64,000 nucleotides of DNA from Porodaedalea pini (GCA_002794775.1 NBAY01000083.1:62001-126000); one strand, 5' to 3'; shown: positions 45,338 through 57,837, counted from the stretch's first letter. Notes: generated from the letters alone by a model not told the origin. Translations and numbers: made by a program.

Positions 45338-48300
45338 ATGGCTTCCAATATCATGCCTATCGACCCTGCACTTGTGCCAACCTGGGTCTCAGTGGTAAAT
45401 ACTGCCCAATATTTCCAAGTAGCAACTGTCACGATGCTAGTCTACGACACCCGTGCGTCCAATATACTATGTCGGAAGTAGACTTATACGGAAATTGCTG
45501 TTCTCCATCACAAAAATCTGCAGAGTATTATAACTAATTATATTCAATTATAAGTCTTAAAAGACATGTAATACATATAATCATTTCGGGCATAATTATA
45601 GAGCAATAAAATCTGAACTCCATCTTACAATCCACCATAATACTTACCGAAAAGCATAACAGTCATACCAAATTATAATATATCAAAACACTTATGAGAG
45701 ATTTTAATACATGATAAGACTTTCAATAGAGTATAAGTTAGTGGAAGTATTGCAGACTTATATATAATTAAATAAATTCTAAAGTCAGGATTACAAGGCG
45801 GCGGAAGAGTTGTCAGAGTTATAAAAGCAAGAAATTACTTATAATGCTTTCTAATTGATGGTGATGCGCACTGTCGGTTCTCATGTATATAATAGTTATA
45901 GCTCACTTAGCAGCAGTTGTCGTGGATGACAATTAGATGGAAGTATTGGAATAGAATGAAATTGAAATAGCACATAACAATATGCGACCAACGATAGGGA
46001 AAATAGAAATAGCTGTTCAAGATGGATGGTATCGGATTGAATGTGAGCGGAAATTTCAATCAAAATTCATACATTGTCCTCTTCCTCTTCGTTGTCCTCC
46101 TCACCCTCTTCATTGCCCTCCTCATCCTCGGTCCAGTCTCGATAGAAGTCTTCAATATCAGCTATGGCACCTAGGTCATGAGGATCGGTTGCCGCTTGGG
46201 TATTCGGAAAGATAATTCTGAGTAAGGGTTAGTAAGGGACCATAATATCACATAGACGCAGATGAACATACCGATTCCACCAAATCAATAGCTCAGCAGT
46301 GTACCTCTTGACATGTGGGACATCAGACCTGAACAATTGAATAATACCATTAAACATCTCGGGTATTTCTGGAGCACTCGACGTAGAGAAATGGAGCCTT
46401 GCGCTAAGAGCAAAGTAGACCTGGTAGTAATACATTTTTCAGTATTATATATGCGCAAACCGTGAAACAAATAAAATACCTGGACAGTAACGTATGCAAG
46501 TGATCCTGGAGTGACTTCGGTCATACCATGGATCTCTGCATTACCTATTTTCATACACCTTGAGCCTTTGACAGCGGGACCTGAGTTTGCAGAAGAAGGC
46601 GCCGTAAAGATGTGTTTATAGGCCTACAAAAAGATGTAAACACATTAAGAAAGAAAAAGGAAGAAGACTTGCCCTGACGATCAAATTACCCTTCAAGAAG
46701 CCCTTCAGAGGGTTCCTTGGATGATAAATACCGTTTTCGAAGGCAAAGACTCGGCTATGGTTGCCATCAAGTTCACGGGTAACTCCTTTTTTGTTTGTTA
46801 CCGTGGCCCTGTCCGCACGCAACAAAGCTAGATATCTAGAAAGTATGTAATATAAATCAGCAATGATGTGATAGGAAAGGCATGAGCACGTCTTCTTTTG
46901 TTTAAGATTATCTCAAAGTACTTACTCCGGAGTGAGCGGCTGAACCTCTGCGGGGGCCAGGAGCTTTGCGAGTGTCTCGTTCTCGAATCCACGTAAGTCT
47001 TTGCGATCATTATCTGGCCGTGTCGACTCGTTGTCAACGGATGGGAAAACGATCCACTGGAGGATAATTTTCCTGATTCCTGATGTATCGGCAGACCGAG
47101 CGGCACGCTGACCCTCACGCAACTGTAAACATTGTGAGAGTTTATCTATGCAGAGGAAAAAAAAGCAATGACTCACGCAATTAACTATATATTTGAATGT
47201 CTGAGTATCCGCCTTGACGACCTTCTTGTACAGCAAGGTGTTGACATCGAATAAAGCCTTCACAGCATCCACAGCACGGTGGACACTGACACAAGAACTG
47301 ATTATTGAAAGAATAAAGTAGAATAAAACCAATCACTTACGACGGATCAGTGATTTGTTGTAATTCAGCAGGGCTAAGCTTTGCGTTAGGAATACCTTTG
47401 TTAAGAATTTGTTGCGGGCTAGTCCATGGTTCATATGCTCTAGCAAGGTAGCGTCCCTTGCTGACGAAGATGTCTGCTGCAGTACTGCAAATGAGTAAAG
47501 TAAACAGATAAACGAAGACAAGAGGAAGAAGCCAGCGTACGCCTTCCTCTTTCCACTTCTCGTAAACTCTTCCTCTGGCACCTGTCGTGAAGCACTGGTC
47601 GAGTCCGAGTCAGAAGAGGAGTCTGAGGAGCTAGGCTGCGAATCCGTCATAGGGGGGGTCGGTGTCATCGGGTACTGAGGGGCGAGCATTCCGTGAGGGA
47701 GAGACATCGGGTACTGAGGGGCGAGCATTCCATGAGGGGGAGACATCGCGGTGAGTGTTCGAATACAGAAAGAAGCATAGTAACACCGTAAGTTTATAAG
47801 GCTGGGCGGGGGAGATCAGCGGCTGTGCAACTTTCACTGGAAAACACAACCACGGCGAGATATCCCCTCTTGGCTATATCGCGTTATGATCTCACGTGTT
47901 TCAGTGAGAATGCCAGAACTTGAAGAGAGAAGGAAGAAAGCCGCACCGAATAGAACTTGGTAGGGTCGAATGGCCTCTCCTCCGTGCTGATGAAGAACGG
48001 TTCAACGGAGACACCCGCTTGAGTCAAGTCCTAAGCAAAGTGTTCATGGCGTCAAACAAATGCAATGCTAACTCAAGCGCTACCAAAAGTGTCGTTTGAG
48101 CAGACGTGACAAGTTGAGCGTTCTTCGCGCCGGGATGAGGGTCGTCTTCGTCAGTAATGAGGAAAAGACGCTTGATGCCAGATTTTGGAGCTCTGGTAGA
48201 AAAAAGTTGTTTTACGCAAACGAGCCTATACAGATAGGCAACACTTACCCGTCTCGTAAGGCCCAGTTACAGCTCGTAAAGACATCACCCATGGGGACAC

Positions 48301-51300
48301 GATTCTCTGATGGTGGATACTCGTAACGAAGCCACTTATGGTTATCCTTTGCCTCTAGATACATTCGAGACGATGTATGTTCAATGCGCATCCTTCACCC
48401 TATCAAAAAACAGCACCGCTAACTATAGTTTGCGGTACTGCATACTCCACCCCACCTGTCGCATGCACTAGGCTGGCGACGACGGCAGGGTTGGCTATAC
48501 TATGACAGCGGTTGCTATCGAGCCTGGGAGCACTTGTCGAAAGACGAGGTGAAAGAAGGCTCGAGACAGCGAGAAATCCCGTCCTGATCCCAGAAAGCTC
48601 AGATCCCAGTATTTGCTTGATCTGGCTGTCGATGGTCAGCCGGTAAAGCAATATGATATGTTTTAGTATACGGACCTCTTTCTTGAGTTCTAGTGCTCAA
48701 ACTTGTTGGGTAATGCACGAAGTCCATATCATGGCTTGCTACGACAGCTGCTGTTGTCGACTCGTATCAACGGATGGGAAAACGATCCACTGGAGGATTA
48801 TCTCAAAGTACTTACTCCGGAGTGAGCGGCTGAACCTCTGCGGGGGCCAGGAGCTTTGCGAGTGTCTCGTTCTCGAATCCACGAAAGTCTTTGCGATCAT
48901 TATCTGGCCGTGTCGACTCGTTGTCAACGGATGGGAAAACGATCCACTGGAGGATAACATCGCTGATCCCCGATGTGTCGCTGATCCTTGGTGTGTCGGT
49001 CGTTCGAGCGGTACGCAGACGCTCACGCAAGTAACAAAGCCCATGAGTTATTGACTATGCAGAAAGAAAAGGAAACAATTACTTACCAAACCTGAGCGGT
49101 GGTCCGTGCCGTTTTGCAAGCTCAGTCTAGCAAGGTAGCATGATCGCACCTACTACTCGTAATCTGGCCGTTGAGCGTGTGCTTGGTCGTGGTCAAGTAA
49201 AACATTGAGGACGGTCGAAGGGCTACAGTCGCGGAGAATGAGATAGGGGGGAGGGAGACATCGATGTGAGAGTCAGGCTTGCGGCAGTGGGGCCTGAGCC
49301 TAGTTGGGAGCGAGTCGCGCGTGCGTTCCCACGTACTCCGGCACGTGACGACTCGGTCCGAAGTCGATCATCGCCGCTGCCGCTCTCGTCGTCGACTTCA
49401 AGTTGCCTCCCACCATCAATCAACCCGTTACCACCGCCCGAAGAACCCACCCGACCATCACGAAGTCCCTAAGAGTCAGCCTAGTGCATACTTGTGGACA
49501 TATCATCGACGGTCTGCAGTAGCAAACCGTCTTGTGTATCTCAGCGGCTACAATTCGTATTTGCTGAGCTGAAGGTCGTCGTCTTCAGGGCCCAACACTT
49601 CAAGGATTTCTCCGCGGAGAGGCAGATTGAAATTGCGAGGTGTGTCATAGAAAGTTGCTTATTTGAATGCGCTGAAGGCTCGAACGTTTTCAAAGACATT
49701 TCAGTCCAATCCTGATTCATCCTACGTCAAGGCTTTCTCGAAGTTCTCCAAATTTCAATCCTTCGTCGACCACGTAACTTGCGACAGACCTATCTCAAGA
49801 TGTCAAGCGGAGGTGATTACTCTTGGTATGGTACGAATGGCGAGAATAGCTCGTGGGGCGAAGAGCAAGACTCGTGCCAGTGGGAGCTTGGCTCGTGGGG
49901 CAAGGAGCAAGGCTCGGGGGGCAAAGAGCAAGGCTTGGGGGGCAAAGAGCAAGGCTCGGGCCAGTGGGAGCTTCGCTCGTGGGGCAAAGAGCAAGGCTCG
50001 GGGGGCAAAGAGCAAGGCTCGGGGCGCAAGGAGCAAGGCTCGTACCAGTGGGACGGAGAGCTTGGCTCATGGAGCAATGAGCCTGGCCCGTGGGGCGATG
50101 AGCCTGGCTCGTGGGGCGATGAGCGTCGTTCGAGGAGCGAAGGACAACAACAGAATTCCTTACCTTTGAAAAAGACGCATGATCTCGGTACGTTTGCGAG
50201 CTGCTGATTCTGAAATGCATTCTAAAGTATTCGCACGCAGATGAGAGTGTATACCCAGTACGAGCCCTAGATGCCCGAGTTTTGGCGGATATGCAGTATA
50301 ACAAGAACGTCATCTCGAGTCCGAACGCAAACTGGGTACCGCAATACCCAATAGTGAATGAGAAACTTGGTGTTCTCAAACATGTCGATGGCTTTTGGGG
50401 AGGTCACGAATACAGCCGATGGCCCCAATTTTTCTCAAAAACTTCCATCCATCACGCTTGCATCCCGTTCGATGTGAATAACACCACGGGTAGCTTTGTG
50501 CGCCTTTGTTCTCTCGTCGTAGACATTCCTTTGTACGATCCCAAAGAGTCTGAGGACTTTACGGAGGTCCTCCTGCTCGACGAGGATGGTAACAAGGAGC
50601 ACTGGCACGACAACGAACCGCAGATGCAAGTCGGCCGGTTGCGTCGAGAACTTATCGACAATTTGGAAACCGCACTGCTCTTGATAGCGGCGAAAACGCG
50701 AACTAGTGGCTCGATACGCAGGCAAGAAGGGTCCGACGACGGAATGGACAAGACATACAGGCGGTGCTTGCAAGCGGGCCAGTTTGGAGTCGAGCGCCTT
50801 CGCCTCCTGAAAAGCAGCTGGCGGCAGACGTTGTTCACTGTACGCGACATCCAGCACTCCATTCTCGAACTGCATGGGCTGCATACGTACCTCGATGTCG
50901 TGCTGCCGCGCATCAAGTCGAAGCAATCCTATGAAACAGAGATCCTGCCTGTTCGTGGCGCATTCACTACCGAGCCCTCCGTCGTCAACCACCTCTATCG
51001 GATCGGTATACCTGTGTGGTTCATTTGTCGGCATGAACAGTTAGATGGAAAAAATTTTGCCGTCCGGGATTGTGTTCCATGGTCGAAGTACGTTGAAAGC
51101 GGCTTATTCCAATTTAAAGGAAGGCCTCTTCACGACGGCTTTAGCTTTCAACTGGATGCGCATTTGCGAGATCTGTCGAGGAGTCAGTTCATGGTGGAAG
51201 ACGACATCAGCGAGCTCCTCGAGCAAATGTACGGCTTTCAGAATCATCAACCCGGAGCTCCCGCTTTCAGTCATCCTTCGTCATCGTCGTCTGCTACGAA

Positions 51301-54300
51301 ACACACTCAGGCTCCTCCTTCAATACCTTTGTCTTCAGTCCCTTCCACTGACGCAGCGTCCCGGGTGAACGTACCTTCAAAGAAGAAGAAGAGCTTCAAG
51401 AAGAGGGCCGAGAAAGAAAAGGCGGAGAACAAGGGGAAGCAGAAGGCGCAAAGCGAGCCTTACATTAACTACGCTCGTATCCTCCACATACTGAACGGAG
51501 TTGATGGTCGACCGGACCTGCCTTCGTACCACAAGGTCGTGTTGGGCAGTCTGACGAAACTCGGCACCATAGGCCAGAACAAGACCCACGCTGCACTCTA
51601 CCCACTCCCTCCACCTTTCCTGCTCATCCACCCCAGCGCAGAAAAGACGGCGGATCTTTATCTCAACTACATCCGTATACGGCCTACATTGATTGATATG
51701 CTCCTCAAAGGCGGCATCTTCGACAAGTCAATATGGCGCAGGCTGCGAGACTGGAAGACCATCGTGCACGGCGACTACATGAAGTCCACGCCGCTCCCAC
51801 CGAACACCGCCGATCCATTCGTAGAGCGCATCTACAACAGGATGCCTTCAGTACTAGATGCCAGTCCGTCCAGACAGGCTGCCAGTCACATCTCTCTCTC
51901 TTCGCATGATCGTGACACGCCAGACGCGAGCGACTTGCCTCCCGCGAAACGGCAACGAATTTCCGACAAGGCGACCATCAAGGTCGTGTTCGGCGTCGAG
52001 CGCCACTTGGAGCCGTTCGATCGAACTAAGCAGCAGGTATGGCGCGGTAAATCCGTCTCAACGGACTGCATAGGCCGCAACAAGGTCCTTCGAATGGAAG
52101 TCCAGTGGGAACTTTCCGAGCTTTTATTCCGGTACGAGCTGTATGCGCTCGATCAACTGATCCTGCCGCGCGAACGCATGACAACGGACGAGCATCGGCA
52201 ACGGAATGCTCTATTGAGCCGCATCTATCTCGGCACCACCGACGGCTCGACCACTGTCATTCCTGACATACGGAAGCCGATAAGGGAGTACTGGGGAGAA
52301 CAATTGGACGACGGCTCCGTCGAGGCCCTTTTCCTCATTCTGAAGGTGTGGCCTGGCTTCCCCACGAGCGTAGGTGCCAGTGTGAAGGACTTCTGTCCCT
52401 TGATCTCATTCTACGTTGAGACCTTCGTTCGATATTTCAATCGCATTCCCTCTATGCACTGTAACGTTCCCGTCTCGCTGCTGTAGCATCACTCATTATT
52501 GGATAGGATACATTGTAATTATACGGCATAGTTCTTCATGTATTTAATGCAATTGTAGTTATACGACATAGTTCTTCAGGTATTTAATGCAATTATACTT
52601 TCCGTGTAATACTTGCAGAGATGCTTATAAGCATCGTATATAACCACCAAAGTCTTGCACAAGTATATGAGACGCTCGCAAAACTTACGCCTTGCTTATT
52701 ATGGAAGTGACAGACTTTCCAGCACATTACATTTGCATGAAACATATGTACAACTATTTCATGCCCTTATATCCTTGTGGAAAGTCTTAAATTACCCTTA
52801 CAACCTTGCACAATTATTATGCACACTTATAAGCCTTTAGGAAGCCTTGTCATCCCATTAAAGCTACATATAACCTAATTTAGTCTGGTCCGATCATTAC
52901 TGCGTCATTATCATTCCCAAAAGCGTATATCATTTGATGCAAAATTTTGTGATGTCTCAGTTACCACAATGGACAAAGAGGTACGTACTATTCTCATGAC
53001 CTCACAATGCATGGGACAATGACTCACGCTTTCCCGCAAGGTTAAATACTTCTGGGTATGTATTCCTATATTTTTTTTCTCCTTACCGGCTTACATGAGC
53101 TACTTCTATCCTGTGCTTAAAGAGGTCTCCCGGAAGCATAGCCACGATTGTATACTTCGCGGTGAGTCTGATACATACTGATATAAAAATCCGGATTCTT
53201 AGCTTATGGACATTAATATTCTCTAGAATCGATACATTGGAATTCTTGGGTCCGTTTCCCTTTTGATATGTGAGTCATCCTATCCGATCAGTAACAACTT
53301 GGGCTCTGAACGATAGACTCTGCTTGGTAACCTCAAAAGGGAACATTTACAGCGCAAATATCACACTGTAAGTTCTACATTTTTGCCGATGCACAGAGGG
53401 TAATCGCAGTACATATAGATGTGAGCAGCAAGAGTTGCACGCTAGCGCGAGTCCTTCTGACATTTCACAGGCAATTTTGCCGGATGGACCACCAGCGCGT
53501 CTTGTGAGCTTTTCGAAAGCAAATGGCGAGAGAGATTTTGCTCACAGTAAACTCAGACTGGTTCACGATAATCTTGATAGACTGCAAGTGATCAATCACG
53601 GGTGGCGTTTTAACTTGCGCTGAAGTCTAGCAATAGATATACTCATGCTCAGAGTTCTGGCGCTTTACTCTGAAGGTAAGTCCTGAACACAGTGTTAGAA
53701 CGCTGCTCAGAAACCCGCAGATAAGAAGCTATCGGTTTGTCTCAAGATACTGCTTGCCATGGAAGCCGTTGCCAAACTCGTATCGCTTGTTTATGTCAAC
53801 AAGGATCAGGAAAGTAAGTAGAGCTAATATCTTACTATGAAATTTGAAATAATACATATTAGTTTCCGTTGCGGGTCTTGCGAAGAATGTTACTGTATGT
53901 GGCACCGGCAGTGATCCGGCTTTCGTGTGGGGGGTTGTGGACTGGTACGTATCTCGAATCACTGAAGATGAGGTTCGACTGACAAAAGGCAGGATCATTC
54001 CGTTGGCGTATGGGCTTATGCTGATGGCTCTCGCCTCGTACAAGGCTTCCGAGTTCTGGAGAATATCAGGAAACTTCAGGGGATTCAATCTTGTACGGGT
54101 CGTCGTTCAGGATCAGTCTATTTACTTCCTTCTGTAAGTTTGTCTTGTTTACGGTTCATAGCACCCTGCTCAAAATATCTTTCAGGGCTGTCTCCTGTTG
54201 CGTCTTCAACATCATAGTTTTCAAGGTAGACATCGAAAATGACTTTCTCGCACAAGTCATGGCACTTCTCGGAAGTCCGTCTTTCCTCTGCGTTCTTGGC

Positions 54301-54399
54301 AGCCGGATGCTGTTCAACCTCAAGGAGGAGGGAGAACGGGGAGTCAACGGGGGAACAAGTTATGGTGTGAATATGACGGCCACTATGGTATTCGCTTAG
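45338..54399 (+). CDS. DUF6533-type membrane protein, copy D, split by a 7.5-kb intron 1
   Basis: Exon 1 (45338-45452) codes MASNIMPIDPALVPTWVSVV to VYDT and ends in phase 1 with a GTGCGT donor. No other part of the gene follows it for 7.5 kb. The second part starts at 52961 with the 20-nt micro-exon (52961-52980, TTMDKE) and the 15-nt micro-exon (53041-53055, VKYFW). It continues through NRYIGILGSVSLLI, DILMLRVLALYSE, LSVCLKILLAMEAVAKLVSL, YGLMLMALASYKASEFWRIS and a last exon with MLFNLKEEGERGVNGGTSYG, ending at 54399. This part lacks an exon 1 of its own. Exon 1 phase and exon 2 phase fit (codon split C|TT). Normal intron 1 in sister copies is about 60 nt. I infer that one gene was split by an insertion carrying two other genes. 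Alternatively these are two separate fragments. Confidence 0.65.
45480..46066. other. AT-rich left flank of the inserted block
   Basis: About 500 bp of strongly AT-rich sequence begins shortly after DUF6533 exon 1, unlike its neighbours. It probably marks the left side of the inserted block. No terminal repeat was found by eye. Confidence 0.5.
46067..47746 (-). CDS. DUF6698-family protein
   Basis: Eight exons on the minus strand: 47541-47746, 47341-47484, 47177-47285, 46926-47122, 46673-46835, 46480-46623, 46272-46420, 46067-46217. They give 420 residues in one frame. One intron uses a GC donor (after LIVR). The protein has a Pro/Met-rich start with two HGMLAPQYPM repeats, a Ser/Asp tract, then the conserved body: LRGFENETLAKLLAPAEV, FENGIYHPRNPLKGFLKGN, YKHIFTAPSSA, GNAEIHGMTEVTPGSLAYV, VYFALSA and LLIWWNR, and an acidic tail. 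The body matches the DUF6698 family of agaricomycetes. Function unknown. It is nested in intron 1 of DUF6533 copy D, opposite strand, next to the 877-residue gene. Confidence 0.87.
47747..48764. other. Intergenic within the inserted block
   Basis: Promoter side of the DUF6698 gene. Frames 48096-48326 (plus) and 48403-48651 (minus) lack support. Confidence 0.45.
48765..49265 (-). pseudogene. Partial, rearranged copy of the DUF6698 gene
   Basis: 48822-48957 nearly repeats exon 4 of the DUF6698 gene (46926-47070), including GFENETLAKLLAPAEVQPLT and the splice donor with intron start. A second, shorter repeat of the same exon (48765-48800) abuts it. Further right, short matches to exon 2 (near 49130) and to the start-codon region (near 49255) appear. 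It is not a usable gene. Confidence 0.75.
49266..49799. other. Intergenic, promoter region of the 877-residue gene
   Basis: Frames 49266-49572 overlap in several registers and have biased composition. No gene supported. Confidence 0.45.
49800..52486 (+). CDS. 877-residue protein with Gly-Lys-Glu-Gln repeats, family unknown
   Basis: Two exons (49800-50187 and 50241-52486) joined by a 53-bp GT-AG intron give 877 residues in one frame. The N-terminal 130 residues are a low-complexity repeat of the 7-residue unit GKEQGSG with interspersed QWELGSW and WGDEPGS units. After the intron the body reads HVDGFWGGHEYSRWPQFFSK, HHACIPFDV, LVVDIPLYDP, then an Arg/Lys-rich helical part and FICRHEQLDG. A Lys-rich linker lies around residues 395-420 (KKKKSFKKRAEKEKAENKGK), which could be a nuclear signal. 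The C-terminal part contains PFVERIYNRMP and the end is HCNVPVSLL. This layout recurs in agaricomycete hypothetical proteins that I cannot assign to a named domain. It is nested in intron 1 of DUF6533 copy D. Confidence 0.8.
49890..50135 (+). repeat. 21-bp minisatellite coding GKEQGSG
   Basis: Tandem 21-bp units plus a longer repeat containing QWEL-coding bases. Both strands stay open through the repeat, producing false minus-strand frames up to 194 codons. Confidence 0.8.
52487..52960. repeat. AT-rich right flank of the inserted block with a tandem repeat
   Basis: 52520-52595 holds two copies of a unit of about 42 bp containing CATAGTTCTTCA and GTATTTAATGCAATT. The rest is AT-rich and resembles the left flank in composition. 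The last 60 bases include the acceptor before DUF6533 micro-exon 1. Confidence 0.6.
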
Positions 54400-56305
54400 C
54401 GACGTGAGAACCTGTTTCGACTTTCTGTAATATCTTTCAGTGTTCCTCACGATTGTTCTGCTTGGCTTGCCACATTTGTGTTCTGAATGATATCTTCGCG
54501 AGTACCCCCAATCTTGTACGTTTTGTACCTGTTCTATTTGTCAAGAATTATTTATCGTAAAAATGAAGGATCAATAAAAGGCAAGCACCCAGCTTCTAAA
54601 TAAACCTGGATAAAGGCCGCAGGCAAAGGGCAAGAGCGTAGGTGAGGCACTGATGCCTCACTAATTGGGGTAGCAGATTATTTTAGCAGAGTATCACGGA
54701 GATCTGACCTCGACAAGGTGTGCCTCTGAGAGTAAATAATAGCGGCGTAAATGCATCTTCGTGCGGATCGGGATGGTTGGCGTGTATGGAATGATAGAAG
54801 ATAAGAGGAGCTAAAACAAACTGACCTGGAGCAGAGACAACAGTTGTAAAAGACACGAGAGCATCGTATTTGAAGATAAGTAAGAGGCCTGCGGGATTCG
54901 GGATCATAAGGGTTCGGTACAGGGCTGCAGAGGGTGTTCGCTATTTTTCTCCAGTAGAGAACAATATGAGACTGTGTTAAATGAGCTAGTCAGAGTCCGT
55001 CGAATCCTCTTAGACACAATCCAACAAGTTTGACGCACCCTTCCGAATCTGAATGTCGTGTTCTACAAAAAGCTAATATACAAAAGACAGTTGTGACCTC
55101 TAGCCACCATTCAGTGTCGTCGAGATAGGATGCACGCTAAGATTGGGCGATGTGCGCTGCCAGAGTTGTCTATATTGCTTGGTACTTTACTGCGGTGTTT
55201 TGACAGGCGAGCAGGAGTGGCGACACGGCGGTAGCCGTAGTTCGAGCACTATGGACGTGCAACAAGGGAAGAACGGACGAAGCCGCAGAACACGTAGTTT
55301 ATTTGTACGTATTTGTTAGGCCACCTGATCACATGCTGGAAGAGAAATTGTGGCTTTTTCTCCTTCTCAAAATTGAAAGAAATGGCTCTAACGATGACAG
55401 CAAGGTGTAATTTCTGGAGTTGGTTACAAGAGATTTGAGCTCAGAACGGGTCGAAGAGCTGAGGCGTTCAGTTTCCACACCAAGAGGTCCCGATCGACGT
55501 GCTCGCGCGGCTCGCATTTTTTCTCAGCACAACCAACGACAACCTCCTACACCGTCGACACCGCACAGGCGGCTCATCTAGTAGATCGCAAGATGCACAG
55601 TGGTGCATAGCTAAGTCGATGGGCTTGTCAGTAATGTAAGATGGGATCGTGAGGAAATGCTACGACCTTGGCAACACTGTTTTCGGCCTCTGGAAGCCTA
55701 GCCTTGACGGAACAGTTGGAAAAGGTGCAGGACAAGTGGTGTGGAGGGGGGGGGGGGAAGAGTATCAGAAGAGAGGTGCGTGATGAAGGTTTTTCGCATT
55801 TTTCTTCATTCGATTCATCTATGTACAAAGGTGTACAATTCTACGATGACGCGGTGAAAATGCATCGCGCGAGGAGGCTGACACGACCAAGCCAGCTGGA
55901 CCCGAAATGACCGCAGGATCTTGTGGACCCTGTTCTCAGTGTAAGTACCTATATATTTACCTATCTGTAATTAAATCCTGGCCGCTTCTAGCGCATGCTT
56001 ATGGTCCTTGCACGGTAGCCTCAGACGAGAATTGTGCTCACGATGTACTACGCAGTCATGCGTGCTTTCCTTCCTTATGAACATGCAAGTTGGCACTGGT
56101 ACCGTTCCGTACACACCAATCTCATATAGTTCTCCCTACACATCGCTCTAAACTTGTACGCCGACGTCCGCATTGTGTATACACGTATCCATCAAATCCT
56201 TCTTAGTTCATCTACTATCCACGAATTCGGGGTTTAATGTCATCTACATACTTCATGTCGTCAGCCCCATTCGCGCGCTCTGCACCCAGTTGAAACTGTC
56301 CCCAA
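54400..56305. other. Intergenic, no gene recognised
   Basis: A 12-base G run lies at about 55746-55757. Open frames such as 55668-55910 run through it and are not credible. Nothing else is supported. Confidence 0.5.
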
Positions 56306-57837
56306 TCAAGGTTGAACTTTTTCACGGACGGTAAACTCCTGCAACACATCTCCGAAACGGCGTCCTACATTCGTCAAAATGCATATGGTCAATATCTTGC
56401 CGTAAGAAACACGAAAGAAGTCATGTCGCACCTTCAGCTGGTCCTCCGACTCTCTCGACTCGAAGGGCACCTCGTTAGACATAGCGAGCGATAGCGTCTC
56501 GAGCCCACGGAACGTTGATGCGCGTTTACGAAACACCTCCGAGAGCTCACTGAGGCGCACATCCGCATTGATTGGTTCCGCATTTCCATCGCTGGAAGCA
56601 AGAACGAGCTCGAACTGCGTGACCGTTTTGACCCTGTCCGATGTCGATCCAACGAGAGCAAACGTGCAGGAGAAATTGGATAGGCGCCTTCTCCAAATCT
56701 TGGCGTCCGTCACATAGGGATCCTGAATATCTGGTATGTGCATACCAAGTAACTGCATTTCCGGGTCTTGATTGTAGCCTGCTTGTATCCAGTCATAATC
56801 TATCAATTCCAGATCGTTGTCACTTTCCCCGGTACTGATACGGAGTATATCAAAAATGTAGAATACTGGCAGGAGGCCATCGGCGCCTCGACAATCGATT
56901 TCCAGAGATTCCAACTTCCTGCAGTTGCACACGAGCTTTCTGAAAGATTCTGGTCCGAAATCCAGTGAACCAATGGCAAGTTGTTTCAAGTTCACCAGAT
57001 TGATATAGGTGGTGTTTCCGAGATTCAGAGCTGGAACTCCAAGGAAATCCACGTTCTCCTCGTTGTTTTTGTTTTTGCCTCTGATCGAAAGCATGACGAT
57101 GGTCTCTTCGAAAAACTTCAGGATAGTATTGAGTGCCGTGCCTGCCTTAGGATCTCCGACCACAATGCTGAGATTGGATACCGCTGGCATGCACCATCGG
57201 GTCCGGTGCATACTAATGAATGCGAAATCGCCGAATGCAGGATCGGGATCACGTATGGACAGCGTTCGAAGTGCCTTCAGTGACGCAAGAGCGTAGATGT
57301 TTGGGCGCGACAGGGGAAAGTCAACAAGATCCAGGGTGGTGATGGAAGAGAAATGCGTGAAGATGGTGAGAATCGTGAAATCTCGCTTGTTAAGGTCGAA
57401 ACTATCGTCTTCATCGCAGTCATCACTTGAATCAAAATGTCCAAGTGATAGGAATCTTATTGAGTCCCGTAGCAAAAACGGTCATAAACATGGCAGCTCG
57501 TATTTACAGCAGAATTGACTCACCTTGTCTTCGTGGCGTCATGAATGGGCGCCGGGGGAGTACCGTTGATCAGGTTCTCCATGAAGTACTCGCGATATTC
57601 CCCGTTGGTCAGATCCATACCCTGAAACACCAGGTGGCTGTAGAGAGTCTGCAAGTGACTGCACGTCGCCGAAAAGTTTCTGAGGTTCCGGAACGAAGTT
57701 AAAATGAAATTGATGTCGTCTGCCATAGTGCGACAGTCGTCAAATTGATAGTCCATTGAAACGGCTGTGAAGGGAATCAATAATTCGGCAATGCGGAGTT
57801 TGAGCTCGACAGGGAGTGCGAGAAGTCTGGAGCTCAT
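56306..57837 (-). CDS. F-box-like protein, second locus
   Basis: Two minus-strand exons (57524-57837 and 56306-57455) joined by a 68-bp GT-AG intron give 487 residues. It starts MSSRLLALPVELKLRIAELL, a typical F-box opening, continues LRNFSATCSHLQTLYSHLVF, then leucine-rich segments (ITTLDLVDFPLSRPNIYAL, LNLGNTTYINLVNLKQLAIG, CRKLESLEI). It ends VREKVQP. Likely an SCF ubiquitin-ligase adaptor by family. The target cannot be deduced. The frame runs 37 codons upstream of the chosen start. 57837 is preferred because it places the F-box at the N-terminus. Confidence 0.77.

Noticed and set aside
49795..50379. Minus-strand frame of 194 codons over the minisatellite
   Set aside because: The repeat keeps both strands open. 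The plus strand alone joins in frame to a conserved body.
45453..52960. Terminal inverted repeats or target duplication for the 7.5-kb block
   Set aside because: I compared both flanks by eye and found only shared AT-richness. Exact borders remain undefined, so no element class is assigned.
55668..55910. 80-codon frame running through a G12 tract
   Set aside because: Frame depends on a homopolymer length and has no domain.
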